35,763 nucleotides of DNA from Candidatus Buchananbacteria bacterium (GTDB taxonomy: Bacteria > Patescibacteriota > Patescibacteriia > 2-01-FULL-39-33), in NCBI GenBank assembly GCA_030650095.1, contig JAUSEE010000033.1:90757-126519 (forward strand), read 5' to 3'. Under the pieces are notes generated by a model. It made no database searches. It saw nothing but the letters and a program-made list of their open reading frames with translations, and was not told where the DNA came from. Shown one piece after another: positions 24,661 to 31,162 of the stretch (its first letter is position 1; each line of letters starts with the position of its first letter). The position numbers and the translations under genes were made by a program.

Positions 24661-25170
24661 ATGGAGAAATATGTTTTTAGAAAATATAACAAGGAATATC
24701 TTGATTTTTTCAAATCAGAAAAAAAGAAATTGTCCCGAGCTCTTGGCGCAACAGCCAGAATTGAGCATGTCGGGTCAACGGCGATTTCTAATCTGGGCGG
24801 CAAGGGCATTTTGGATATCGCCGTCGGTGTTTTAAAATCTAAAATGGCGGCAGCCAAAAAACAGTTAGAGCAAGCTGGTTATGAATTTCGCGAGTCAGCC
24901 AGCTACCCCGAAAGATTATTTTTCAGGATTGATTATCCCTATAAAAACAGAAAGAGACGAGTCCACATCCATCTAATGATATTAAATAGCCAAGACTTCC
25001 AGGGCATGATTGGTTTTCGCCAGTATTTATTAAATCATCCGGAAGCCATTGAAGAATACATTAAAATAAAAAAAGCGGGAGTTAGATACACTCTGGGCGA
25101 TGGCCAGAAATATAGAAAGTATAAAGAGAAATTTATTAAAAATATTGTAAAAAAAGCAGTTTATTTTTAA
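24661..25170 (+). CDS. GrpB/UPF0157 family nucleotidyltransferase-fold protein
   Basis: A 169-residue member of the GrpB (UPF0157) family. The signature is IEHVGSTAISNLGGKGILDIAVGV, where the family has EHVGSTAxPGLxAKPxIDI; the later RRVHIHLMI segment also fits. The fold belongs to the nucleotidyltransferase superfamily, but no reaction is firmly established. The track start (24592) adds 23 residues unlike the family, so the Met at 24661 is chosen. An AAGGAGG at about 24627-24633 lies 28 bases away, too far to serve this ATG, so the true start remains uncertain. It is followed after 4 bases by the SMR-like gene. Confidence 0.82.
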   Translation: MEKYVFRKYNKEYLDFFKSEKKKLSRALGATARIEHVGSTAISNLGGKGILDIAVGVLKSKMAAAKKQLEQAGYEFRESASYPERLFFRIDYPYKNRKRRVHIHLMILNSQDFQGMIGFRQYLLNHPEAIEEYIKIKKAGVRYTLGDGQKYRKYKEKFIKNIVKKAVYF

Positions 25171-25174
25171 ACTT

Positions 25175-25492
25175 ATGAATCCATTTATTTTAAACGTCTC
25201 CATAGTCATATTACTGGATCTGGCCGGCATCGTAACAGCCAAGATTTATAGCCTTAATAAAAATTCTGTTTGGCTGTGGTTGGCTATCTTATTTTTTGCC
25301 GGCACGGGCTTATTTTTTGCTCGCTCGCTCAAATACGAGGGCGCGGCTACTGTCAATATTTTATGGGTGGCTGGCTCGGCCATAGTTGTCACCTTAGTCG
25401 GCTATTTTGCTTTTAAAGAAGATATAACGCTAATTCAGGCTATAGGAATTTTAATAATAATAATCGGTTTGATATTTATAAACTTAAAATAG
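25175..25492 (+). CDS. SMR/EmrE-like small membrane transporter
   Basis: A 105-residue protein with four hydrophobic helices, the size and layout of small multidrug resistance proteins. The last two helices (AATVNILWVAGSAIVVTLVGYFAFKEDITLIQAIGILIIIIGLIFINL) fit the SMR pattern well. The essential membrane-embedded Glu of helix 1 (E14 in EmrE) corresponds to Asp here (ILLDLAGIV, D15). It could be a drug/proton antiporter or, as in ArnE/F-type relatives, a lipid-carrier flippase subunit. No SD is visible, and the gene is coupled to the GrpB gene by close spacing. Confidence 0.75.
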   Translation: MNPFILNVSIVILLDLAGIVTAKIYSLNKNSVWLWLAILFFAGTGLFFARSLKYEGAATVNILWVAGSAIVVTLVGYFAFKEDITLIQAIGILIIIIGLIFINLK

Positions 25493-25499
25493 AAATAAT

Positions 25500-26156
25500 A
25501 TGAATAAAAAGATTGTTATTCTAACTGTGGCTGTTGTTTTATTAATTATAGTTGCTTGGTCGCCGTGGATAACCAACGCCTATTCTAAAAAGGTAGTCTT
25601 AGAAAAATTTACTGCTAAATGGCAAGGAGTCAGTGATGGCTGCGGCTTTAATTGCGATGGCTGCGGCATTGGCGAATCACGCCGAACTTTATTTGGTGTT
25701 AATGTAAAAATAGAATACGCTTGTGGCATGTTGCCGGAAGACTCTGCTAAATACAATCAAAAGAGCACTATTTTTGTTTCATCTTTAGGAACTGCTTATG
25801 AATTCAAGCAGAGCCAAAGTGATCAGAAAAAAGAAGATGATCAGCCGGTCCAAGAAAACAATAATAATTATGAAACGCTTAATATTTCTTTGGGGGAAGA
25901 GTTTACTTTGCATAAAAACCAATCAGCTATAATTAATGAAAGTGGCCTAGCTATAAAGATAACCGAATTTTATAATTCGCCCTGTCCAAAAGGTGTCCAG
26001 TGCATTTGGTCTGGAGTAGGCATAGCTTTTGCATACAGTTATGGCGGCGAAGTTCAAAAAGGCATAGATTTGGTTCAGGCTTTCGGCTATAAAACAAATA
26101 TTATTGATACCGATAATGAAACTTATGCTAAATTAAAAATCACAAAAATAGAATAG
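25500..26156 (+). CDS. membrane-anchored exported protein with CPxGVQCIW motif
   Basis: A 218-residue protein with an N-terminal membrane helix (about 4-23) and the rest outside the cell. Residues 48-75 hold four cysteines (GCGFNCDGCG, then C75). After a hydrophilic linker rich in Asp, Gln and Asn (about 105-124) comes a C-terminal beta domain with SPCPKGVQCIWSG (C162 and C168). A CPxxxxCVWxG motif in a small beta domain recurs in exported bacterial proteins of unknown function; the pair of cysteines probably forms a disulphide. It lies 7 bases after the SMR-like gene and ends that operon. Its function is unknown. Confidence 0.75.
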   Translation: MNKKIVILTVAVVLLIIVAWSPWITNAYSKKVVLEKFTAKWQGVSDGCGFNCDGCGIGESRRTLFGVNVKIEYACGMLPEDSAKYNQKSTIFVSSLGTAYEFKQSQSDQKKEDDQPVQENNNNYETLNISLGEEFTLHKNQSAIINESGLAIKITEFYNSPCPKGVQCIWSGVGIAFAYSYGGEVQKGIDLVQAFGYKTNIIDTDNETYAKLKITKIE

Positions 26157-26170
26157 TTTTTAGGGATAAC

Positions 26171-26199
26171 AAAAACTCGCGCCGGAGCGCGAGTTTTTT
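26171..26199. terminator. bidirectional terminator between convergent genes
   Basis: AAAAACTCGCGC (26171-26182) and GCGCGAGTTTTT (26187-26198) form a perfect 12-bp stem with a CGGA loop. A-tract on one side and T-tract on the other let it serve both the exported-protein gene and rpmE. Confidence 0.9.
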
Positions 26200-26210
26200 A
26201 ATCTGAAGTA

Positions 26211-26507
26211 TTATTTGTCTATTTCAATTTTTGTTTTTTTGGTTGCTTGTTTGGCTTTCTGTTTGGCTTTTTTTTCTGTTTTCTTAACAGTCTTGCCTAT
26301 CTTGGTAGCTGTTTCAACTTTCTTTTTAAACTTATCAACTCTTCTGGCTGAATCGACTAGTTTTTGTTTGCCGGTATAAAATGGATGGCAGGCAGAACAA
26401 ATTTCCACAGAAATGTTTTCTAGAGTTGAGCCAATAGTAAAAGTGTTGCCGCAAGCGCAAGTTACCTTAGCTTCTTTAAAATACTTCGGATGAATGTCTT
26501 TTTTCAT
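26211..26507 (-). CDS. rpmE: 50S ribosomal protein bL31 (zinc-binding form)
   Basis: A 98-residue bL31 with the zinc ligands C17, C19, C37 and C40 (TCACG and [13 protein letters not shown]), so it is the C+ type. After the conserved [15 protein letters not shown] block comes a Lys-rich tail of about 35 residues ([17 protein letters not shown]) that most bL31 proteins lack; it probably binds rRNA. The protein bridges the two ribosomal subunits at the central protuberance. No clear SD is visible. Confidence 0.95.
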   Translation of the reverse strand: MKKDIHPKYFKEAKVTCACGNTFTIGSTLENISVEICSACHPFYTGKQKLVDSARRVDKFKKKVETATKIGKTVKKTEKKAKQKAKQATKKTKIEIDK

Positions 26508-26598
26508 AATTATCGCTGGTTCTTTAGATGATATTTTTTATATCTTTGTATTTAACAAATAAAACTTTAGCATATTATTTAATTTTTGGCAAGAGGCT

Positions 26599-27009
26599 CT
26601 ATTTTCGCTTTCGAATCCTTTTAGAATGATGGGAAACAGCAAAGACGCCGATAACTGCAGTATACATTACCGCAAAACCTTCCGGCACGCTGTAGTAGCC
26701 CTGTGAAAATGGAGCTAAAATTACAAAAACAGCCATTATCACAGTCCAAGCAATCACAAACCATTCGCCGACAAACCTGGATTTAAAATCGTCTTTCCAA
26801 CGGGTGTATTCTTTCTCGCTGGTGTAAATGCCCAAAATCGCCAAATAGATTATGCCGATGGAACTGGTGGAAATATCAAACTGATGGCCGGAAAAGAAAT
26901 CAGCCAAAAAGAAAACCATAGTTAAAACAGTCCAGAAGTTTAATATCCTTTTTAAGATTAAGCGATCGAAGAATATGTTTTCTCTTTTGTTTATTTTCTT
27001 TATCAACAT
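26599..27009 (-). CDS. small membrane protein of unknown function
   Basis: A 136-residue protein with four hydrophobic helices (approximately residues 22-40, 46-64, 80-100 and 110-126), a basic N-terminus and a very basic C-terminus (HHSKRIRKRK), so both ends are probably cytoplasmic. The central loop EKEYTRWKDDFKSRFVGEW is charged. I do not recognise the family. It reads away from the next gene, whose promoter lies in the 130-base intergenic region. The stretch between it and rpmE (91 bases) holds no evident feature. Confidence 0.7.
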   Translation of the reverse strand: MLIKKINKRENIFFDRLILKRILNFWTVLTMVFFLADFFSGHQFDISTSSIGIIYLAILGIYTSEKEYTRWKDDFKSRFVGEWFVIAWTVIMAVFVILAPFSQGYYSVPEGFAVMYTAVIGVFAVSHHSKRIRKRK

Positions 27010-27037
27010 GCTTTAATTTTACAATAAATTAATAAGA

Positions 27038-27066
27038 TTGACAAAGCTTGTTATTAGTTTTAGGAT
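27038..27066 (+). promoter_or_regulatory. promoter of the small membrane gene at 27145
   Basis: TTGACA (27038-27043), a 17-base spacer and TAGGAT (27061-27066). The predicted leader of about 70 bases carries a boxA-like motif and a strong SD. Confidence 0.6.
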
Positions 27067-27080
27067 TTAATTAATTTGTA

Positions 27081-27094
27081 GCTCTTTAAAAAAC
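27081..27094 (+). promoter_or_regulatory. boxA-like element GCTCTTTAAAAAAC
   Basis: Placed early in the predicted leader of the 27145 gene. The 14 bases are identical to those in the leader of the GspE ATPase at 33819-33832. The first nine match the boxA core of antitermination sites (GCTCTTTAA). Confidence 0.45.
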
Positions 27095-27144
27095 CAAAAT
27101 AACCTGTTTTATACAAGAACAAACCCAACCAGGAGGAACCACTC

Positions 27145-27756
27145 ATGCATTTGCCGGTTATGGATCAATCTTACAGGGATGTGGCGCATCTTAATCAAAC
27201 ACTTATGGAAGTAATGTTTTGGCCATTTGGCTTAAAGAGGTTTCTTTTTTTAGTTTTCATGGCCATGTTTTTGGGCGGTTTACTGGCTGATGGCAGTGTT
27301 TATGTTTCCTTGTACCAAGCCATTATTGGGAGTATGTGTTTTACAACATTTGTTTTTTTATTCATAATGTTTTTTCGTTGCGGTGATTATAGGGTATTGG
27401 TTGGTGAAATCAAAGGCCATTATAGGATAAAATTGAATTCTTATTTTAAAATCATCGATGACGGGGTTAAAAATTTAACCGTGGCTCTGGCTTATGGTTT
27501 TAAAGACGATTTCAATCCCACCCAGCCAGTCTTGGCCGAATATTTTATAAAAAGCGGTTATGATGATTATTCCACCCCTGATACGAGCCGAATTTTTAAA
27601 GGTAAAGATATGGTTTGCCTTTATTATAGTTCTGATCCGGATACGGTTTTTATCACTAAATACGGTCTTAAAATCAAAATAATAGGTCGTACTTCAGATG
27701 GTTATTTGGAATTTGAAATTATGGGCCTAAAGAGATTTGGTTTTCTGTTTTCTTAA
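27145..27756 (+). CDS. two-helix membrane protein of unknown function
   Basis: A 203-residue protein with an N-terminal cytoplasmic segment, two hydrophobic helices (about 32-50 and 57-78) and a C-terminal soluble domain of about 125 residues that looks like a mixed beta fold (CGDYRVLVGEIKGHYRIKLNSYFKIIDDG and on). The SD AGGAGGAACC is strong. The long leader with a boxA-like motif resembles that of the GspE ATPase. The gene is monocistronic with its own terminator. No family is recognised. The leader suggests co-regulation with the GspE ATPase, but nothing in the sequence shows a functional link. Confidence 0.75.
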   Translation: MHLPVMDQSYRDVAHLNQTLMEVMFWPFGLKRFLFLVFMAMFLGGLLADGSVYVSLYQAIIGSMCFTTFVFLFIMFFRCGDYRVLVGEIKGHYRIKLNSYFKIIDDGVKNLTVALAYGFKDDFNPTQPVLAEYFIKSGYDDYSTPDTSRIFKGKDMVCLYYSSDPDTVFITKYGLKIKIIGRTSDGYLEFEIMGLKRFGFLFS

Positions 27757-27761
27757 AATTC

Positions 27762-27788
27762 AGCCGGGAATTATTCTCGGCTTTTTTA
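27762..27788 (+). terminator. terminator after the 27145 gene
   Basis: AGCCGGGA (27762-27769) pairs with TCTCGGCT (27775-27782), one G-T pair, 5-base loop, then a T-run. Confidence 0.85.
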
Positions 27789-27814
27789 ATTGTTAAAATG
27801 TTTGATTTCTATTG

Positions 27815-28008
27815 ATGCGGGCTTGTCTGCCGACAGGCAGGTGTAAACGCGGAAGATCCCTCGGCTTACTCTTCACTATCGCTCAGAGTTCGCTCGGGAT
27901 GACATTTTTATTGATGCGGATAGAAATCCGCTAGATCCCTCGACTAATTTTGCCTGCGGCAAAAATCGCTCGGGATGACATTTTTATTGATGCGGATAGA
28001 AATCCGCT
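27815..28008. repeat. intergenic repeat cluster with two identical 42-bp units
   Basis: Bases 27891-27932 and 27967-28008 are identical over 42 positions, 76 bases apart. Each unit begins CGCTCGGGATGAC and ends with the hairpin GCGGAT-AGAA-ATCCGC. A diverged partial unit precedes them (ATTGATGCGG, then AGATCCCTCG at 27854). Two further hairpins lie within: CTGCC-GACA-GGCAG near 27827-27840 and TTTTGCC-TGC-GGCAAAA near 27949-27965. This looks like a dispersed palindromic repeat of the kind abundant in Patescibacteria, here partly tandem. There is no gene in it. Only the 12 bases before rpsB's promoter separate it from that gene's control region. Confidence 0.8.
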
Positions 28009-28015
28009 TTAATAT

Positions 28016-28043
28016 TTGACATTTGTTGGATAATTTGTTAAAT
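28016..28043 (+). promoter_or_regulatory. promoter of rpsB
   Basis: TTGACA begins near 28016 and is followed, after a 17-base spacer, by TAAATT near 28039. The predicted leader exceeds 120 bases. Confidence 0.65.
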
Positions 28044-28077
28044 TAAAAAGCGTTATATTACTAATTAATTTCTCATA

Positions 28078-28150
28078 CTTTCCTGGGGTAGTTATAACAG
28101 CCCCAATAAAATTTCCTTGTTTTCGGAGCAATCCGCAAATAAATGGAAAG
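28078..28150 (+). promoter_or_regulatory. structured 5' leader of rpsB (candidate autoregulatory r-protein leader)
   Basis: CTTTCC (28078-28083) pairs with GGAAAG (28145-28150) to close a three-way junction. Arm 1 is TGGGG (28084-28088) with CCCCA (28101-28105). Arm 2 is CGGA-GCAA-TCCG (28124-28135), a stem capped by a GNRA tetraloop. A second TTTCC at 28112-28116 can compete for GGAAA, allowing an alternative fold. The SD (AGAAAGGA) follows a few bases later. Ribosomal protein S2 represses its own rpsB-tsf mRNA in several bacteria, so this may be the S2-binding site (inference). Confidence 0.55.
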
Positions 28151-28174
28151 TAGAGGCAGAAAGGAAAAAAAATT

Positions 28175-28873
28175 ATGAAAATGCCAACAATTTTAGAATT
28201 GTTGCAAGCCGGAGTTCATTTTGGACATCAAAAGGGACGCTGGCATCCCAAGATGAAAGAATACATCTTCACCGAAAGAGGCGGAGTGCACATTATTGAT
28301 TTGGAAAAAACTTTAGTGAAATTGGAAGAAGCCGCTAATTTTTTGCGTGATACGGCGCAAAAGGGCGGTATTGTTTTATTTGTGGGCACCAAAAAGCAAG
28401 GCCAGCAAATAATAAAAAAATATGCCGATGAAACAGGCATGCCTTATATTATTGAAAGATGGATCGGCGGATTGTTCACCAACTTCAGCAATGTCGGAAA
28501 ATTGGTCAAAAAATACCGCAAATTGAAAGAAGAAAGCGCAGCCGGCGTTTTAGCCAAATACACCAAAAAAGAACAAGTTGATTTTGACAAAGAAATTGAA
28601 AGATTGGGCAAATTTGTCGGCGGTTTGGGCGATATGAGAAAAATTCCGGAAGCTGTTTTTATTCTTGATGCTAAGAAAGAAAAAACCGCTATTGTGGAAG
28701 CCAGAAAAAAAGGCGTGCCGGTTGTGGGCTTTTGCGATTCCAACATTAATCCGGAATTATTTGATTATCCGATTCCAGCCAATGACGATGCTGTTAAATC
28801 AATTGATTTGATCATCGGATTAATAGCTCAAGCTATTTTGGAAGGCAAGGCTAAACAGGAAGACAAACAATAA
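28175..28873 (+). CDS. rpsB: 30S ribosomal protein uS2
   Basis: A 232-residue uS2. It opens with TILELLQAGVHFGHQKGRWHPKMKEYIFTERGGVHIIDLEKT, typical of the family, and carries GGIVLFVGTKKQGQQIIKKYADETGMPYIIERWIGGLFTNFSNV and the C-terminal VVGFCDSNINPELFDYPIPANDDAVKSIDLI. The protein sits on the back of the small-subunit head-body junction. It precedes tsf, the usual order. The ATG is preceded by AGAAAGGA as SD. Confidence 0.97.
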   Translation: MKMPTILELLQAGVHFGHQKGRWHPKMKEYIFTERGGVHIIDLEKTLVKLEEAANFLRDTAQKGGIVLFVGTKKQGQQIIKKYADETGMPYIIERWIGGLFTNFSNVGKLVKKYRKLKEESAAGVLAKYTKKEQVDFDKEIERLGKFVGGLGDMRKIPEAVFILDAKKEKTAIVEARKKGVPVVGFCDSNINPELFDYPIPANDDAVKSIDLIIGLIAQAILEGKAKQEDKQ

Positions 28874-28899
28874 ATTTTAAAATAAATAATTTTTAGATT

Positions 28900-28973
28900 C
28901 ACCCTATTAAATAATCATAAATTTTTAAGACATTTATGATTAAGATTTAATCTCATACTAAATTAATAGGGTG
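28900..28973 (+). promoter_or_regulatory. nested perfect hairpins between rpsB and tsf
   Basis: CACCCTATTAA (28900-28910) pairs without mismatch with TTAATAGGGTG (28963-28973). Nested inside, TAATCATAAAT (28912-28922) pairs without mismatch with ATTTATGATTA (28932-28942). The two 11-bp stems are almost coaxial. No T-run follows, so this is not an intrinsic terminator. It could be an attenuation or RNA-processing site that sets the rpsB:tsf ratio, or a protein-binding leader for tsf. Confidence 0.6.
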
Positions 28974-29001
28974 GTAATTAATAAACAATATTAAGAGGAG
29001 A

Positions 29002-29037
29002 ATGGTTAATAATTCAAATCTTAATTTAACATGGTAA
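29002..29037 (+). other. possible 11-codon upstream ORF ahead of tsf
   Basis: ATG GTT ... TGG TAA encodes MVNNSNLNLTW and stops 4 bases before the tsf ATG, which itself has no SD. AGGAG at 28996-29000 is only one base from the uORF ATG, too close for normal initiation, so translation is doubtful. If used, it could couple ribosomes to tsf. Confidence 0.25.
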
Positions 29038-29041
29038 AACT

Positions 29042-29827
29042 ATGGGAATTGACATCCAAACAATTACCCAGCTTAGGAATCAAACTGGCGCTGGAATAGC
29101 TGATTGTAAAAATGCTTTAGAAGAAGCCGGCGGGGATATAACCAAAGCGGTTGAAATCCTAAGGAAAAGGGGAGAGATAAAAGCGGCCAAGAAAGCCGAT
29201 CGAACAACCAACGAAGGATTGGTGGCAATTATTAAGGACGGCCAAAAGGCGTCGGCCGTTGTTTTGGCTTGCGAAACTGATTTTGTTTCCAGAAATGAAG
29301 ATTTTATTTCGGCCGTTTCCGGTTATGCTCAAAAATTACTAACCACTCCAGAGGCTGATTTTAAGAATTGGGCCGAAGAGAATATAAAAACAGATTTGGT
29401 TCTTAAAATCGGTGAAAATATAAAGTTAGGCGATTTTGGTGTGATTGAAGGCAATGTTTTAGGCACTTATTTGCATTCCAATAAGAAAGTCGGAGCTGTG
29501 GTGGCTTTAACCGGCGGCAGTTTAGAATTGGCTAATGATATTGCCATGCAGATTGTGGCGATGTCGCCAAAATATGTTAGTTCGGAAAATGTGTCCATGG
29601 CAGAAAAAGAGAAAGAAAAAGAAATTTACCGCGAGCAGATGAAAAATGAGAATAAACCGGCTGAAATAATAGAAAAAATAATTTTAGGCAAGCTTAACAA
29701 ATATTACGAAGATGTTTGCTTATTAAATCAACCTTTCATCAAAGATGACAGCAAAAAAATTTCTGATCTGTTAAAAGAAGCCGGCGAGGGGATTGCTATT
29801 AAGGAATTCAGAAAATTCTCCGTTTAA
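29042..29827 (+). CDS. tsf: elongation factor Ts
   Basis: A 261-residue EF-Ts, the nucleotide exchange factor of EF-Tu. The N-terminal UBA-like domain reads ITQLRNQTGAGIADCKNALEEAGGDITKAVEILRKRG; the EF-Tu-contacting motif TDFVSRN is at 79-85; the core ends with a coiled-coil region (KEKEKEIYREQMKNENKPAEIIEKIILGKLNKYYEDVCLLNQPFIKDD). It follows rpsB and a structured spacer. There is no SD at the ATG. The next gene is a PSP1 protein; in many bacteria it would be pyrH. Confidence 0.97.
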   Translation: MGIDIQTITQLRNQTGAGIADCKNALEEAGGDITKAVEILRKRGEIKAAKKADRTTNEGLVAIIKDGQKASAVVLACETDFVSRNEDFISAVSGYAQKLLTTPEADFKNWAEENIKTDLVLKIGENIKLGDFGVIEGNVLGTYLHSNKKVGAVVALTGGSLELANDIAMQIVAMSPKYVSSENVSMAEKEKEKEIYREQMKNENKPAEIIEKIILGKLNKYYEDVCLLNQPFIKDDSKKISDLLKEAGEGIAIKEFRKFSV

Positions 29828-29849
29828 TTTATTATTGATAAATTAATTT

Positions 29850-30659
29850 ATGCGTGTTGCTATGGTCCAATTCGCTTCCTGGGATAAATTCTATGCTTTT
29901 GATCCCGGAGACTTGGTTTTGAAAGCCGGTGATTTTGTCGTGGTGACGACTTCTCAAGGCACGGATTTGGGCAAGGTGATAGAATTTTCTGATTTATCAG
30001 AAGAAGAAATAAATTCTTTGGGCGAATTGAGGCCGATAGACAGGCTGGCTGCCAAAGAAGAGGTTGATCTTTTTATGGCCAACAATAATGTTAGTAAGAA
30101 AGAGCAGACGATTGATTACTCTCATAAAAATTTAAAAAAATATAATTTAGAGATGAAGCTGGTGGACTGCTATTTTTCTTTTGATGACAGCAGAATGATT
30201 TTGGCTTTTATCGCCGATGGCCGGGTTGATTTTAGGAATCTGGTTAAGGATTTAACCAGGCATTTCCAAAAGTCAGTTAGATTGCATCAATTAGGCGTAC
30301 GCGATGAAGTTAAAATTTCCGGTGATATCGGCTCTTGCGGCCAAGGCCTGTGTTGCCAAGGTCATTTGAAAAAATTAGGCAATGTTACTTCGGAATACGC
30401 CGAAAATCAACAAGTGGCTCATCGCGGTTCGGAAAGGCTCTCCGGCATTTGCGGGCGTCTTAAATGTTGCTTGTCTTATGAGAATGATCTTTATGAAGAG
30501 TTAGCCGGCAAATTGCCAGCTGTCGGCACCAGGGTTAAAACCAAGCATGGCCGAGGAAAAATTATTTCCAAGCATATTTTAAAAGGCAGTGTGGATGTGG
30601 AAATAGATTCGGAAAAAGAAGGCGATAAAAGAATAATCGTGGAAGTTCCGATTAAATAA
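29850..30659 (+). CDS. PSP1 domain protein (RicT/YaaT-like)
   Basis: A 269-residue PSP1 protein. The N-terminal half has the PSP1 fold (FDPGDLVLKAGDFVVVTTSQGTDLGKVI); two cysteine clusters, GSCGQGLCCQGHL (about residue 161 on) and SGICGRLKCCLSYE (about 199 on), match the conserved Cys of RicT/YaaT. In Bacillus RicT works with RicA and RicF and carries Fe-S clusters to promote RNase Y-dependent mRNA processing. Here no ricA or ricF is near, so the precise role is open. It lies 22 bases after tsf with no SD, likely in the same transcript. Confidence 0.9.
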   Translation: MRVAMVQFASWDKFYAFDPGDLVLKAGDFVVVTTSQGTDLGKVIEFSDLSEEEINSLGELRPIDRLAAKEEVDLFMANNNVSKKEQTIDYSHKNLKKYNLEMKLVDCYFSFDDSRMILAFIADGRVDFRNLVKDLTRHFQKSVRLHQLGVRDEVKISGDIGSCGQGLCCQGHLKKLGNVTSEYAENQQVAHRGSERLSGICGRLKCCLSYENDLYEELAGKLPAVGTRVKTKHGRGKIISKHILKGSVDVEIDSEKEGDKRIIVEVPIK

Positions 30660-30688
30660 AACATTGTTTTAACTGGCTATCCAAATAT

Positions 30689-30696
30689 GATATAAT
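30689..30696 (+). promoter_or_regulatory. extended -10 promoter of the flavodoxin gene
   Basis: TATAAT at 30691-30696, preceded by TGA (extended -10 TGn), lies 8 bases before the ATG at 30705. The transcript would have a leader of one or two bases at most. Confidence 0.6.
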
Positions 30697-30704
30697 GCCA
30701 GTAT

Positions 30705-31157
30705 ATGAAAATATTAATTTCCTATGCTACCAATTCCGGCGGCACTTATGAAGCTGGACTCATTATTCAAGATGTGCTAGCTCAAAAACATCAAGTTGAT
30801 TTAAAGAAGGCGCTTCTAACGGCGCCGGATGATTTCAATAATTACGATTTGATAATTTTTGGTTCTCCCAGCTGGACTTTTGGCGACAGGGATGGCTTTC
30901 CCCACGAAGATATGTTGCTTTTTTTGAATAAATTGCAGGGCCAATCATATCCAGCCAAGAAATTTGCCGTTTATGGCTGCGGTGATTCTTCCTATGCTGT
31001 TTTTTGCGGAGCTGTTGAAAAAATGGAAGCAACAATTAGCCAGTTGCAGGGCCAAAAAATAGTTGATTCTTTAAAACTGGACGGTTATTTTTTTAAGCAA
31101 AAAGATAATGAAATTAGAGTGGCCGACTTCGCTAAAAAAATTTTACAATTAATTTAA
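30705..31157 (+). CDS. flavodoxin
   Basis: A 150-residue flavodoxin, a one- or two-electron carrier with bound FMN. The phosphate-binding loop is ISYATNSGGTYEAG; the 50s-type isoalloxazine loop is in FGSPSWTFGDRDGFP, with W58 likely stacking on the flavin; the third loop is VYGCGDSSYAVFCGA, with the Tyr expected opposite the flavin. The gene ends 5 bases from the stop of the convergent oxidoreductase beta gene. As the oxidoreductase has no ferredoxin subunit or ferredoxin gene nearby, this flavodoxin is the likely electron acceptor (inference from context). Confidence 0.9.
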   Translation: MKILISYATNSGGTYEAGLIIQDVLAQKHQVDLKKALLTAPDDFNNYDLIIFGSPSWTFGDRDGFPHEDMLLFLNKLQGQSYPAKKFAVYGCGDSSYAVFCGAVEKMEATISQLQGQKIVDSLKLDGYFFKQKDNEIRVADFAKKILQLI

Positions 31158-31162
31158 CAGAA

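Noticed and set aside
27815-28008. CRISPR array
   Set aside because: Only two perfect copies with palindromic content and a spacer of 34 bases that itself contains repeat-like hairpins; no cas genes are in the window.
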